Shown here in pieces: positions 6,625 to 15,739 of a stretch of DNA of 36,186 bases; the first letter of the stretch is position 1, and the number at the start of each line of letters is the position of its first letter. The notes beneath the pieces were generated by a model. The model worked only from the letters and a program-made list of their open reading frames with translations, made no database searches and was not told the origin of the DNA. The position numbers and the translations under genes were made by a program. Location: contig CADCDO010000026.1 in assembly GCA_902800345.1 (NCBI GenBank), forward strand, positions 1 through 36,186, in the 5' to 3' direction. This DNA is from Fibrobacter succinogenes (GTDB lineage: Bacteria; Fibrobacterota; Fibrobacteria; Fibrobacterales; Fibrobacteraceae).

Positions 6625-8454
6625 ATGGTAAAAAGAAAGAGGACAACGGAACCCAAATACAAGCGATTGAGCCGTATTTATTACAATCGGATGTTCCCGC
6701 GCAGGCAAGATGCGATTCAGGTGGCTTGGTCTGTCGCAGCTGGCGTTTTTATCGGTATTTGGCCTACAATCGGTGTCGCGATTATTTTGACCGTTGCGTT
6801 CTGTGCGCTCTTTAGGCTCCCGAAAGTCCCCGGAATTGTTTCGTCCTTTGTGGCAAACCCGCTGACCCAGTTTGGCTTTTTCTACCCGACAGGTTATATG
6901 CTCGGTTGCAAGATTGTGCACCCGGAAGCGATTAGTTTCAATTTCCTCGATGAATTTGAGGGCCTTTCGTTCAAAAACTTCACATCTGTTATCAGTCATT
7001 TGTGGAATGATGCCGCAGACCACCTGCTTGCGTTCATGATTGGCATTACAATTATCGCAGCCATCGGTGGAATCATCTTCTTTTTTCTAGCTTATTTCAT
7101 CGTAAGTTACAGGAAGAAAAAATGGATTGAGGCAAAGACGGGTTATATCCATAACTTGATTGCCGAAGACGAAGTTTTAATCAAAGAAGCTCACAAAGGA
7201 AAGAAACCTATGATGCACATTTATCCGTTCAAGGCTCTGCGTCCGGTCAACCCGGCCGAAGCCGAGACAATTTCTGCGCTCCCGTATGACGTGATGAACC
7301 GCGCCGAAGCCAAGGCCATGGCCGAGGGGCTGCCGCACTCCTATTTGCGCGTGACTCGTGCGGAACTCGAACTTCCGGATTCCGTCGATGCCTATGACCC
7401 GAAGGTCTATGCCCACGCTCGTGAAAATCTCGACAAGATGATTGAAGACGGCGTTATCGCTTTCGACAAGAAGCCTTGCCTTTATGTCTATCGCCAGACC
7501 ATGAACGGTCGTGAACAGTACGGCCTAGTTTGCTGCGTGCCGGCTGCCGATTACTTCAACGGCATCATCAAGAAGCACGAACTGACCCGTGCGGACAAGG
7601 AAGAAGACCGTCTCCGCCACGTGCTCGCCACCAACGCCAACACCGGTCCGGTGTTCCTCACTTACCGCGACCAGGGCCAGTTTGACGTATTCGGTGCCGT
7701 CACCAAGCGCAAGCCTGTCTATGACTTCGTGAGCAAGGGCGACGGCTTTGGCCATACCGTTTGGATTATCGACGACGATGCCGAAATCGAAGCCATCCGC
7801 AAGTCCTTCGAATCTGTGCCGGTGAGCTATATTGCCGACGGCCACCACCGCAGCGCTGCAGGAGCCCGTGCCGCAAGCTACCGCGCCGAGCAGAACCCGA
7901 AGAACACCGGCGAAGAAGAATACAACCGTTTTCTCGCCATCCTCTTCCCGAGCACCCAGCTCAAGATTCTCGACTACAACCGCGTGCTCAAGGATTTGAA
8001 CGGCCGTACGCCGGAACAGCTCATGGAAGAACTGAAGCTCGTGTTCGACATTCAGGAACTTGCTGAAATGCAGAGCCCTGCAAAGCAGAACCAGGTGAAC
8101 TTCTACATGGGCGGCAAGTGGTACGCTTGTACGTTCAAGGACAAGTTCCTCAAGAACCTCGGTCCGGTCGATAGCCTCGATGTGGCTCTCCTCCAGAAGC
8201 TCGTGCTCAAGCCGATGTTCGACATCGACGACCCGCGTACTTCCAAGCGCATCGACTTTGTCGGTGGCATCCGCGGTCTCGGCGAACTCGTGAAGCGCGT
8301 CGATAGCGGTGAATGCGCCTGCGCCTTTGCCATGTATCCGACCACGCTCGACCAGCTCATGAGCATTGCAGACGCTGGCGCCATCATGCCGCCGAAGAGC
8401 ACCTGGTTCGAACCGAAACTCCGTGACGGTCTCCTGGTCCACACTCTGGACTAG
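6625..8454 (+). CDS. DUF2062-DUF1015 fusion protein
   Basis: 609 aa. The start ATG at 6625 follows TGAGGTG. Residues about 20-165 match DUF2062, a small membrane domain (RMFPRRQDAIQVAWSVAAGV, GIWPTIG, FVANPLTQ, two or three membrane segments). Residues 197-609 match DUF1015 (COG4198): it opens HIYPFKALRPVNPAEAETIS, as separate DUF1015 proteins do, and has ALPYDVMN, GPVFLTYRD and the conserved ADGHHRSAA. DUF1015 is cytoplasmic and of unknown function, often found near serine biosynthesis genes. The joint is in frame. ATG codons at 7210 and 7213 follow AAAGGAAAG (7195-7203) with good spacing, so DUF1015 could also be made alone. The DUF1015 half looks more GC-rich at third positions than the first half, which suggests a recent fusion of two genes. 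Confidence 0.82.
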   Translation: MVKRKRTTEPKYKRLSRIYYNRMFPRRQDAIQVAWSVAAGVFIGIWPTIGVAIILTVAFCALFRLPKVPGIVSSFVANPLTQFGFFYPTGYMLGCKIVHPEAISFNFLDEFEGLSFKNFTSVISHLWNDAADHLLAFMIGITIIAAIGGIIFFFLAYFIVSYRKKKWIEAKTGYIHNLIAEDEVLIKEAHKGKKPMMHIYPFKALRPVNPAEAETISALPYDVMNRAEAKAMAEGLPHSYLRVTRAELELPDSVDAYDPKVYAHARENLDKMIEDGVIAFDKKPCLYVYRQTMNGREQYGLVCCVPAADYFNGIIKKHELTRADKEEDRLRHVLATNANTGPVFLTYRDQGQFDVFGAVTKRKPVYDFVSKGDGFGHTVWIIDDDAEIEAIRKSFESVPVSYIADGHHRSAAGARAASYRAEQNPKNTGEEEYNRFLAILFPSTQLKILDYNRVLKDLNGRTPEQLMEELKLVFDIQELAEMQSPAKQNQVNFYMGGKWYACTFKDKFLKNLGPVDSLDVALLQKLVLKPMFDIDDPRTSKRIDFVGGIRGLGELVKRVDSGECACAFAMYPTTLDQLMSIADAGAIMPPKSTWFEPKLRDGLLVHTLD

Positions 8455-8788
8455 TTTACGGTTGCGCCTTGGCGCGGTTATAATCTAAAGCGAAATTGTA
8501 GAAGCATCCGATGGATTTCGGGTGCTTTTTTGTTGTTTGGTCGTTTCAACATTCATTCCATTTGAGTCGTCTTGAAATTAAGAAATTGTGAGCCAAAGCA
8601 TTTTTTTTCGTTTTTTTGCAATCGACTGTTTGCAAAATGAAGGCGCTTTTGACTTTTTAGAAAGGCTGATTATAGATTTCCTACCACAGAAATATGGAAT
8701 GCCGGGAAAATGAATTTGAAACGAAGACAAAAATGGTGGCGGATGTTTGGTTTGATTCGCTTGACTATTTTGTGGAAACTTCGGAATA
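8455..8788. other. Gene-free stretch between convergent genes
   Basis: 334 bp containing the terminator at 8503-8532 and otherwise T-rich sequence. A 57-residue plus-strand ORF at 8694-8867 overlaps the 3' end of the signal peptidase gene and has no ribosome binding site; it is not called. Confidence 0.5.
8503..8532 (+). terminator. Terminator of the DUF2062-DUF1015 gene
   Basis: AGCATCCG, an 8-nt loop, CGGGTGCT, then TTTTTTG. The stem pairs with one G-U. Confidence 0.8.
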
Positions 8789-9730
8789 TCAGTTTTTGGT
8801 AGGTTTTCTTTTAGCGCTGTTTCTTTTCATGGTCATCTTCACGAACTTTTTCGCTCGTGATACTTGACGGTCCATCTGCTTTTGCAGTTTGTTCGCAGTT
8901 TTGTTGGCTTGGCCTAGCAGACGGTTTTTCGTGAAATAGCCGACTTCTCGGGAGTCTGCACAGTGGCTGGACTTTTCGCAGACGAGGTAATAACAGTCTT
9001 CGGGAACAACGTAATAAGAAATTTTAGAGGAGTCCTTGGCGCTGAACATTTCGCGCTTGATGTGTATGGGGGCGTTGCCCGGTTCGGACTGGAATATCTG
9101 AAGTTCGACAAGGTAACGGTCTTGCCAGGGCATGTAGTCTATTTCTTGTAAACTCACAAGACGGTTGCCAACTTTGGTGGACCCGATTCGTTCGATGGCC
9201 ATCTCGCGGTTGCCTTGCCAAAGACTCGATTTGATATAGAATTTTTCGTTCTGCTCATGCATGAGCGAAATGAGATAATCTTGTTCTACATCATTTAGTT
9301 TGTCGAAAAATAGCGTATCGCCTTTGCGCGGAACGTAGATGCTTCTGGTCTCGATAAAAGCGTCTTCGCCTTTCCACTTGAAATTGCGGTGCGGGGTATA
9401 GACTTTGCCGTTATTTGTAATTGTAATGGAATCGCCTGGTACGCCGAGAACTTTGCGGACCATGTTGTTCTGGTTGCGCAATACCCCCCAGACGTAGTCC
9501 CCGTCCTTGATCCCTTCGGTGCAGCGGGGAAGTTTGCATATCCACATGACGCTGTTCTTTTTGAACTTGGGGTACAGGGAGTTGTCCTGCATGCGGACGG
9601 GTTCCAAGACGTAATAACGTACACCCACCATTATGGTGAGTACGGCGCAGAGTATAAAGACTAGGAAAAACACGTACGCCCTGGAATGGCGCCGTTGCAA
9701 AGACCTGACTTTTCTATCGAGTGCCGACAT
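8789..9730 (-). CDS. lepB: Signal peptidase I-like protein with shifted catalytic lysine
   Basis: 313 aa. One N-terminal membrane segment (about 18-37) is followed by an S26 peptidase fold: VRMQDNSLYPKF holds the presumed nucleophile Ser51 (family SMxPT), MVRKVLGVPGD (90-100) is box D, and CADSREVGYF (257-266) is box E. In typical enzymes box D reads KRVxGxPGD and its first Lys is the general base. Here the order is R92-K93, so the base position is Arg. The enzyme may use K93, or may be inactive. There is also a long insert between boxes D and E. The gene starts 15 nt after the lepA stop, the classic lepA-lepB arrangement, and no SD is visible. The product would cleave signal peptides on the outer face of the inner membrane if active. 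Confidence 0.82.
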   Translation of the reverse strand: MSALDRKVRSLQRRHSRAYVFFLVFILCAVLTIMVGVRYYVLEPVRMQDNSLYPKFKKNSVMWICKLPRCTEGIKDGDYVWGVLRNQNNMVRKVLGVPGDSITITNNGKVYTPHRNFKWKGEDAFIETRSIYVPRKGDTLFFDKLNDVEQDYLISLMHEQNEKFYIKSSLWQGNREMAIERIGSTKVGNRLVSLQEIDYMPWQDRYLVELQIFQSEPGNAPIHIKREMFSAKDSSKISYYVVPEDCYYLVCEKSSHCADSREVGYFTKNRLLGQANKTANKLQKQMDRQVSRAKKFVKMTMKRNSAKRKPTKN

Positions 9731-9745
9731 GTTTTCGAATTACCG

Positions 9746-11566
9746 TTAATCGTTGTTCCCGTTGGAATCGTCGGAGAGCGAAAGTACGGCGAGGAACGCC
9801 TTCTGCGGCACTTCCACGGAGCCGATGCTCTTCATGCGCTTCTTTCCTTCTTTCTGCTTTTCGAGGAGCTTGCGCTTGCGGGTGATGTCACCGCCGTAGC
9901 ACTTGGCAAGCACGTCCTTGCGCACCGCCTTCACGGTAGAACGGCTGATAATTTTTCCGCCGATGGCGCCCTGGATGGCGACGTCGAACTGCTGGCGCGG
10001 AATGAGGTCCTTGAGCTTGACGCAAATGGCGTTTGCATAAGTGTTCGCCTTGTCGCGGTGGATAATGACGGAGAATGCGTCGACCGGGTCGCCGTTCAGG
10101 AGAATGTCGAGCTTGACGAGGTTGTTGCGCTTGTATTCGCTTGGCGTGTAGTCGAGGCCTGCGTAGCCGCGGCTCAAGGACTTGAGCCGGTCGTAGAAGT
10201 CGAACATGATTTCGGCAAGCGGAAGGTCGTACTTTAAAATGACCTTCGTCTCGTCGATGTATTCCATCGTCTCGAACGTGCCGCGTTTTTCTTCGCAGAG
10301 CGTCATCATGGCGCCGACGTATTCCTTGGGCGTAAAGATTTGAGCCTTCACGTAGGGTTCTTCGATGTAGTCGTAGCGGCTGGCATCGGGGAGCTTGGAC
10401 GGGCTTTCGATTTTTACCATGGAGCCGTCGCTCATATATACATGGTATTCCACGTTCGGCACAGTGGTGATGATATCGACGTTGAATTCGCGGTCCAAAC
10501 GTTCTTGCACGATTTCCATGTGCAAAAGTCCGAGGAAGCCCGTGCGGAAGCCGAATCCGAGCGCTTCGGAGGTTTCAGGTTCCCAGCTGAGGGCGGAGTC
10601 GTTCAGACGGAGTTTTTCGAGCGCTTCGCGGAGGTCCTTGTAGTCTTCGGGGTCGATGGGGTAGATTCCCGAATAGATCATCGGGAGCACGTCCTTGTAG
10701 CCCGGGAGCGGTTCTTCGGCGGGGTTCGCGGCGTCGGTGAGGGTGTCGCCGATTTTCACGTCGCTGATGGTCTTCACGTTTGCGAGCACGTAGCCGACCA
10801 TGCCTTCGGAAAGTTCCGGACGCGGGTCGCGGCGCATGCTGAATGTGCCGACTTCGGTGACGACGTATTCGCCACCGGTCTTCATCATGCGGATTTTCAT
10901 GCCCGCCTTGAGGGAGCCTTCGACGATGCGGATGTAGTTGATGACGCCGCGGTAAGAATCATAGACGGAGTCGAAGATGAGCGCCTTGAGCGGCTTGCCG
11001 GAATCGCCCTTGGGTGCCGGGATTTCATCGACGATTTTGTCGAGGACCTGTTCTACGTTGAGGCCCGTTTTTGCAGAAATACGCGGAATCTGTTCGGGGT
11101 CGTAACCGAGCAGGTCGCCGACGAGTTGCGCCACATGGTCGGGTTGTGCGCCCGGTAAATCGACTTTGTTCAAAACGGGGATGATTGTGAGGTCGTTTTC
11201 GATGGCGAGGTAGAGGTTCGAAAGCGTCTGGGCTTCGATGCCCTGGCTTGCATCGACGACGAGGATGGCTCCTTCGCAGGCGGCCAGAGAACGGCTAACT
11301 TCGTAGGTGAAGTCCACGTGCCCCGGGGTGTCGATCATGTTCAAAATGTATTCTTCGCCGTCTTTTTCATAGACCATGCGGATGGCGTGAGCCTTGATGG
11401 TGATGCCGCGTTCGCGTTCCAGGTCCATGTCGTCCAGGAGCTGGTTTGTCATTTCGTTTTTGGAGACTGTCTTGGTCAGTTCAATCATTCTGTCGGCCAA
11501 GGTGGATTTGCCGTGATCGATGTGGGCGATAATACTAAAATTACGGATATTGTTGTTTTGCGGCAT
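9746..11566 (-). CDS. lepA: Elongation factor 4 (LepA), translational GTPase
   Basis: 606 aa, the normal LepA length. The N-terminal GTPase domain has [14 protein letters not shown] (P-loop), RERGITIKA (switch I), DTPGHVDF (G3) and NKVDLPGA (G4). The elongation-factor domains II and III/V follow, and the LepA-specific C-terminus ([41 protein letters not shown], shown here in pieces) is complete. LepA acts on ribosomes during initiation and under ionic stress. The ATG at 11566 fits the family start ([19 protein letters not shown]), though no SD is present. It is the first gene of a two-gene operon with the signal peptidase gene. Confidence 0.96.
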   Translation of the reverse strand: MPQNNNIRNFSIIAHIDHGKSTLADRMIELTKTVSKNEMTNQLLDDMDLERERGITIKAHAIRMVYEKDGEEYILNMIDTPGHVDFTYEVSRSLAACEGAILVVDASQGIEAQTLSNLYLAIENDLTIIPVLNKVDLPGAQPDHVAQLVGDLLGYDPEQIPRISAKTGLNVEQVLDKIVDEIPAPKGDSGKPLKALIFDSVYDSYRGVINYIRIVEGSLKAGMKIRMMKTGGEYVVTEVGTFSMRRDPRPELSEGMVGYVLANVKTISDVKIGDTLTDAANPAEEPLPGYKDVLPMIYSGIYPIDPEDYKDLREALEKLRLNDSALSWEPETSEALGFGFRTGFLGLLHMEIVQERLDREFNVDIITTVPNVEYHVYMSDGSMVKIESPSKLPDASRYDYIEEPYVKAQIFTPKEYVGAMMTLCEEKRGTFETMEYIDETKVILKYDLPLAEIMFDFYDRLKSLSRGYAGLDYTPSEYKRNNLVKLDILLNGDPVDAFSVIIHRDKANTYANAICVKLKDLIPRQQFDVAIQGAIGGKIISRSTVKAVRKDVLAKCYGGDITRKRKLLEKQKEGKKRMKSIGSVEVPQKAFLAVLSLSDDSNGNND

Positions 11567-11708
11567 ATTGAAATGTTGAAGAGTTTTTGCGTAAATATAG
11601 AAATCTTGTGCTTGTTTTTTGGATGCTGCAATGAACCCTTCAAAAAAAAACTATATTCTAGTTGAACATTTCGTTCTATCAGAACAATATAACTACGGAA
11701 GTCTAGAT

Positions 11709-12236
11709 TTGTTTAAAAAGCTTATTATCTGCGCTTCGCTCATAGGCCTTGCCGCAAATGCTTTTGCTCAAGGGAAAGTTTTTAACAAGGATTACACGGG
11801 AACTACTCAGATTCTTGCCGAAATAACGACGCACGAAGGTAAAATTGTAGTGGATTTGAACTTCAAGGCGGCTCCGAATACTGTGGCGAATTTTGTAAAT
11901 CTCGCTGAAAGTGGTTTTTATAACGGCCTTCTGTTTCATCGTGTGATTCCTGGATTCATGATCCAGGGGGGTGACCCGAACGGAGACGGAACGGGCGGTC
12001 CCGGTTATACCATCGACGACGAGAAGAACGACCTCAAGCACGAGACGGGCGTGATTTCCATGGCGAACCGTGGTCCGGATACTGGCGGCTCGCAGTTCTT
12101 TATCACGCATCTTCCGCAGCCGCATTTGGACGGCAAGCATACTGTGTTTGGTAAGGTCATCGAAGGGCATGACGTGGTCTGCCGTATCGCACCGAACGAT
12201 CCGATTTTGAACATCACAATTGTGGAAAAGAAGTAA
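11709..12236 (+). CDS. Secreted cyclophilin-type peptidyl-prolyl isomerase
   Basis: 175 aa from a TTG start at 11709. The TTG is chosen because CGGAAG (11696-11701) sits 7 nt upstream and because it yields a clean signal peptide ([20 protein letters not shown], cleavage before Q). The open frame runs up to 11619, but that extension has no such features. The cyclophilin fold is complete: [35 protein letters not shown] and [11 protein letters not shown] include the catalytic Arg and the Phe/Gln/His pocket residues. It should catalyse proline isomerisation in periplasmic or outer membrane proteins. The next gene starts 2 nt after the stop, so the two are co-transcribed. Confidence 0.88.
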   Translation: MFKKLIICASLIGLAANAFAQGKVFNKDYTGTTQILAEITTHEGKIVVDLNFKAAPNTVANFVNLAESGFYNGLLFHRVIPGFMIQGGDPNGDGTGGPGYTIDDEKNDLKHETGVISMANRGPDTGGSQFFITHLPQPHLDGKHTVFGKVIEGHDVVCRIAPNDPILNITIVEKK

Positions 12237-12238
12237 AT

Positions 12239-13378
12239 ATGAGTTCCAAAAAAGCGACATCTAAAGCGCCTGCAAAGGCGAGTGCTTCTGACAAGAAATC
12301 TGCTAAGCCCGCACCGAAAAAGGCTCCAGAAAAGGCTAAACCGTCGAAGCCAGCAGCCCCAGCGAAGACTGCTCCGGCAAAGAAACCTGCGGCAAAGCCA
12401 GTTCCGGCCAAAAAAACGGCTGCGAAGCCCGCTCCTGCTCCGGCAAAAAAGGCCGCCCCTGCAAAGCCTGCTCCGGAAAAGAAGCCTGTCGTGAAAAAGG
12501 ACGTTCCTGCAAAGAAGGAACCAGCAAAACCGGTAAAGGCCGCTCCGGCTTCGGCAAAGAAACCGTCTGCAAAAACAGCACCCGCTAAGGCAGAAACTTC
12601 GAAAAAGCCGGCGCCAGCAAAAAAGGTTGAACCGGCAGTCGAGGCCGTCCCTGCGAAAGAGGCCAAGGCTCAGGCGAAGGCGCCTGCTAAAAAAACTGCA
12701 GAAAAGAAGGAAACGGAGAAGGCCGCTTCCAAGCAAGCTTTGAAGGAATCGACGGAAAAGGTTGATGTCGTCGAGACGGTTGAAAAGCCTGTCGAAAAAT
12801 TGGCAGAAAAGCCTGCTGAAAAGGTTGCCGAAAAACCGGCCGAAAAATCCGAATCGAAAAAGGCGACCGCCAAGATTGAATATCCATATTCCGTGCTGCT
12901 CGATGGCAAGAAACCCTGCAAGTTTATCATGTTTGTCGAAATCGACGAACAGGAAGAACGCGCCAACAAGAAGAAGGTCTCTTCGGAGATGAAAAATCTC
13001 GAAAAGAAGCCGACCTCCGCTATCCGTCACAAGATTTCCTTGGCCGAAGAGACGCAGGAAGAATTGACGGAACGCATCTTGAAGGAACTGGAAGAACAAA
13101 ACGCTGCATTCACGCGTGAAGCTGCAACGCAAATTTGTACGCGCTGCAACAAGAATCTTGTTTCTCCGGAATTCTGGGTGGATAAGCACCTTGGCTATTG
13201 CGAAGAATGCGCTGCAATCCTTCACTTGGGCCAGTCCAAGGAAGCCCGCAAGGTGGAATACCAGCTGGGCGCCATGGGCGGAGACTCTTTGGACGAAGTC
13301 GATGATGACGATATCGAAGGGCCAGACGCAGCCGCTCTCAAGGAAGCTGAAGAAGAACTCGCCGAATTTGACGATTAA
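12239..13378 (+). CDS. Zinc-finger protein with long Ala/Lys/Pro-rich N-terminal tail
   Basis: 379 aa. Residues 1-210 are low-complexity Ala, Lys and Pro (repeats such as APAKKPAAKP), turning to VEKPVEKLAEKPAEK near the end; this resembles histone H1-like bacterial tails and is strongly basic. Residues 213-260 form a short globular region (YPYSVLLDGKKPCKFIMFVE). Then comes a helical part (266-298) and a four-Cys zinc knuckle CTRC...CEEC (C300, C303, C321, C324; CxxC-x17-CxxC) of the DksA/TraR type. The last 35 residues are acidic. DksA proteins bind RNA polymerase; the basic tail suggests nucleic acid binding. Both are inference. The gene follows the cyclophilin gene by 2 nt, a link I cannot explain functionally. 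Confidence 0.8.
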   Translation: MSSKKATSKAPAKASASDKKSAKPAPKKAPEKAKPSKPAAPAKTAPAKKPAAKPVPAKKTAAKPAPAPAKKAAPAKPAPEKKPVVKKDVPAKKEPAKPVKAAPASAKKPSAKTAPAKAETSKKPAPAKKVEPAVEAVPAKEAKAQAKAPAKKTAEKKETEKAASKQALKESTEKVDVVETVEKPVEKLAEKPAEKVAEKPAEKSESKKATAKIEYPYSVLLDGKKPCKFIMFVEIDEQEERANKKKVSSEMKNLEKKPTSAIRHKISLAEETQEELTERILKELEEQNAAFTREAATQICTRCNKNLVSPEFWVDKHLGYCEECAAILHLGQSKEARKVEYQLGAMGGDSLDEVDDDDIEGPDAAALKEAEEELAEFDD

Positions 13379-13432
13379 TGTTTCGTTCTTGAACAGAAAC
13401 GAAAAAATCGTAGAGTTTCTTGTAAACTAAAA

Positions 13433-13460
13433 AGCCGAAGCGTATTGCTTCGGTTTTTTG
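13433..13460 (+). terminator. Terminator of the cyclophilin/zinc-finger operon
   Basis: CCGAAGC-gtatt-GCTTCGG (13435-13453) followed by six T. Confidence 0.85.
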
Positions 13461-13666
13461 TTCTTTAAAGTTTGAGCACTTTGCTTGTGACCGCTATATT
13501 CGCTTTTGAACTTATTCGCGTTGCTTGCGGTTTTGTTCTCTCGTGGTTTTGTTCTTACATGGCCATAATCTGCATCTGTCCGCATATGAACTAAGTCGTG
13601 AACACTTAACGGTTCGTTGTCAAGCGTATGGTCTCCAAAGTGAAAGTCGCTTTTGGTGAAAATAAA

Positions 13667-14320
13667 CTAATTGACTTTTCTCATGACTCCGATGACGCGG
13701 CCCGCAATCGAAAAGTCCTTCTTGTTATTCACGATAATCGGTTTGTATTTCGGATTTGCCGGGCGCAGTTCTACATGGTCTGAACTCGGATGGTAGTACT
13801 TGACGGTAGCTTCGTTGTCAATCTGGGCGACAACAATTTCACCGAGATCAGCTGTTTTTTGCTGACGGGCAAAAATCAGGTCGCCATCGAAAATGCCGGC
13901 GTTGATCATGGAGTCTCCCTTGACGCGAAGAGCAAAGACATCGCTGCGGCAGGCGAGAAAATCTCTGTCGATGGTGACCGTGCCTTCGAGATTCTGGACG
14001 GCGAGTATGGGCGTACCAGCGGCTACACGACCGACGATTGGAATTTCCACGATATTGCTTGGAACCTTTTTACCGGATTCGTTACTGTCGCTCAGAATTT
14101 CGATACCGCGGCTGAGGCGCGGAGAGCGGTTGATGTAGCCTTTCTTGATGAGGGCGGCGAGGATGGAGCGTACGCCGTTCGTGGAGGAAATGTCGAAATG
14201 GTTGCCGATTTCACGGACGGTCGGCGGCATGTGATTTTCCTTGGAATACTTCTTGATGTATTCGTAGATTTCTTCTTGTCTGGCCGTCATTTCTTTGCGT
14301 TTTTCGTTGTTGTTTTCCAT
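13667..14320 (-). CDS. lexA: LexA repressor of the SOS response
   Basis: 217 aa from ATG at 14320, preceded on its strand by GAGGA; the frame is open further upstream but would then run into its own promoter. The N-terminal winged helix ([41 protein letters not shown]) binds the operator. The C-terminal S24 domain has the Ala-Gly self-cleavage site in GRVAAGTP, the nucleophile Ser in KGDSMINAG, and the general-base Lys in [12 protein letters not shown] damage triggers RecA-assisted self-cleavage and derepression. The gene is autoregulated: its promoter spacer contains an exact copy of the Fibrobacter LexA box, described separately. Confidence 0.95.
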   Translation of the reverse strand: MENNNEKRKEMTARQEEIYEYIKKYSKENHMPPTVREIGNHFDISSTNGVRSILAALIKKGYINRSPRLSRGIEILSDSNESGKKVPSNIVEIPIVGRVAAGTPILAVQNLEGTVTIDRDFLACRSDVFALRVKGDSMINAGIFDGDLIFARQQKTADLGEIVVAQIDNEATVKYYHPSSDHVELRPANPKYKPIIVNNKKDFSIAGRVIGVMRKVN

Positions 14321-14363
14321 AATTTTCCTCGCGTCATAAAGGTTCTGGAATTTTGACAATATA

Positions 14364-14392
14364 AATATAATGCACAACTGGGCAATTGTCAA
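14364..14392 (-). promoter_or_regulatory. lexA promoter with embedded LexA operator
   Basis: Read on the minus strand: TTGACA (-35, 14392-14387), a spacer of exactly 17 nt, and TATATT (-10, 14369-14364). The spacer ends in TGCCCAGTTGTGCAT (14384-14370), an exact match to TGCNC-N4-GTGCAT, the LexA box I recall for F. succinogenes. Bound LexA would block the polymerase. The -35 and its surroundings also form the inverted repeat TTGACAAT...ATTGTCAA (14353-14392). Confidence 0.8.
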
Positions 14393-14401
14393 TATTTTCA
14401 C

Positions 14402-14415
14402 TGCACAAAAGTGAG
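14402..14415 (+). promoter_or_regulatory. Possible secondary, degenerate LexA half site
   Basis: TGCACAAAAGTGAG keeps the TGCNC-N4-GTG part of the box but not the final CA. It lies 18 nt from the main operator, between lexA and the divergent FISUMP lipoprotein gene. Weak evidence. Confidence 0.3.
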
Positions 14416-14510
14416 TTTTTTTTTATTTTTTACATTTTATATCTTAAAGGACGAGGCCGGTACGGATAAATTTGTATATTGCGCTAGTGTAGGGATGTTA
14501 TAGGAGTACT

Positions 14511-15536
14511 ATGATTATTCGTAATTTGTCAATTGCTAGCCTTGTTTTTATAGCTCTTTCGTTTACGATGCTTGCCTGTGATGGAGATACCGGAAGCAAT
14601 TTGGAAACGCAGGCGGATTCTTCTTTCAGTTCTCAGTCATCGGATATAATGAGTTCTGTGGGCGAAGAACTTTTTCTGTCTAGTAGCGGTGAATCGAAAA
14701 ATGTTTTAGGTTCCAGTAGTTCCGCTCAATGTTACATGGCCGGAATGGTGGGCATCGCCATTTGGAACAAGGAAAATCTCGGAATTGTTTGCCCGAACGG
14801 TGTGGCTTATTATAACCTGGATTTGCATATTTTGTACCAGTGTGATGGCTCGACTCCTGTCGAAATCGAAATGCCTCCTTGCGAGATTATTGGTGATACC
14901 ATTATCGTCTTAGATGATGACGCAATGTCTTCTAGCGAAACGGACTTGCTCAAGTCTAGTTCGTCTGTTGCTGTATCGACGGCGAAATACGGATCGATGC
15001 AAGATTCCCGTGATGGCAAAAATTACAAAACCATTGTTATCGGGAATAAGACTTGGATGGCGGAAAATTTGAACTTTTACAAGAACTTGGACGGTTCTAT
15101 CGTTTTGGACTCGACATTCTGCTATGATGATGTTTTGACGAACTGTGAAAAGTATGGACGGTTGTATCAGGAAGACGAAGCGTCGAAAGCTTGCCCTGAA
15201 GGTTGGAGGATTCCTACGGAAGAAGAGTGGGACGTAATGCGTAATACGGTGAAGGCGCAATTTGGCGTGGAAGATGCGAATACACCCTTGCGAGCAGTAG
15301 GGGTGTGGGAAGACAAAATTTTGGCAACGAACGCAAGCGGTTTTTCGGCAGTCCCGGCGGGTTATCGAAACAAAAGTGGACAATACGATGGGGAAGGTAA
15401 TAAAGCGTATTTTTGGGGTGAAAACGGCATGCTCTATTACGGGTGGATTCTATCGAAACAGTACGAACTCGATAAAGAATCTATGATTCGGGGATATTAC
15501 GCCTATTCCGTCCGTTGTGTCTCCTCCCAGCCATAA
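14511..15536 (+). CDS. FISUMP-domain lipoprotein
   Basis: 341 aa. ATG 14511 follows AGGAG with good spacing. The signal peptide ends in a lipobox (TMLAC, Cys23), then a Ser-rich linker (about 35-75) leads to a small Cys-containing region (about 78-130) and a second Ser linker (SSSETDLLKSSSSV). The FISUMP domain occupies about 165-341, with GNKTWMAENLNF, CEKYGRLYQ, CPEGWRIPTEEEWDVM and the terminal SVRCV. The product should be a membrane-anchored surface or periplasmic protein; the domain's role is unknown. It is divergent from lexA across 190 bp and has TATATT at 14475-14480 as a possible -10. Confidence 0.88.
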   Translation: MIIRNLSIASLVFIALSFTMLACDGDTGSNLETQADSSFSSQSSDIMSSVGEELFLSSSGESKNVLGSSSSAQCYMAGMVGIAIWNKENLGIVCPNGVAYYNLDLHILYQCDGSTPVEIEMPPCEIIGDTIIVLDDDAMSSSETDLLKSSSSVAVSTAKYGSMQDSRDGKNYKTIVIGNKTWMAENLNFYKNLDGSIVLDSTFCYDDVLTNCEKYGRLYQEDEASKACPEGWRIPTEEEWDVMRNTVKAQFGVEDANTPLRAVGVWEDKILATNASGFSAVPAGYRNKSGQYDGEGNKAYFWGENGMLYYGWILSKQYELDKESMIRGYYAYSVRCVSSQP

Positions 15537-15625
15537 CATGCAATGACTTTCAAACCCGTTTTTTTTAAATATTTTCGATATTTTACTCAAATTCATGCTA
15601 ATCTTTGCTATATTTGGATGCACTT

Positions 15626-15699
15626 CGGGGTGTAGCTCAGCCTGGTAGAGCGTCTGCTTTGGGAGCAGAATGTCGTCAGTTCGAATCTGGCTACCCCGA
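15626..15699 (+). tRNA. tRNA-Pro (anticodon UGG)
   Basis: 74 nt. Acceptor stem CGGGGTG pairs with TACCCCG (one G-U), discriminator A15699. D arm TAGCTCAGCCTGGTAGAGC, anticodon stem TCTGC/GCAGA with loop TTTGGGA, anticodon TGG at 15660-15662, T arm GTCAG-TTCGAAT-CTGGC. CCA is not encoded. A possible -10 TATATT lies at 15609-15614. Confidence 0.95.
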
Positions 15700-15700
15700 T

Positions 15701-15733
15701 ATGAAAAAGGACCCCTTGTGGGTCCTTTTTCAT
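15701..15733 (+). terminator. Terminator of tRNA-Pro
   Basis: A perfect 14-bp inverted repeat (ATGAAAAAGGACCC / GGGTCCTTTTTCAT) with a 5-nt loop, starting 2 nt after the tRNA. It can work in both directions. Confidence 0.9.
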
Positions 15734-15739
15734 ATCTTA

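Noticed and set aside
8694..8867. 57-residue plus-strand ORF with a membrane-like segment
   Set aside because: No SD; the hydrophobic part is antisense to the Lys-rich end of the signal peptidase gene, which gives Phe/Leu codons automatically.
11662..11693. Promoter TTGAAC...TATAAC before the cyclophilin gene
   Set aside because: The spacer is 20 nt, too long for a confident call.
12005..13225. 406-aa minus-strand ORF rich in Arg, Phe and Leu
   Set aside because: Antisense shadow of the Ala/Lys/Pro-rich coding sequence; composition follows from the complementary codons.
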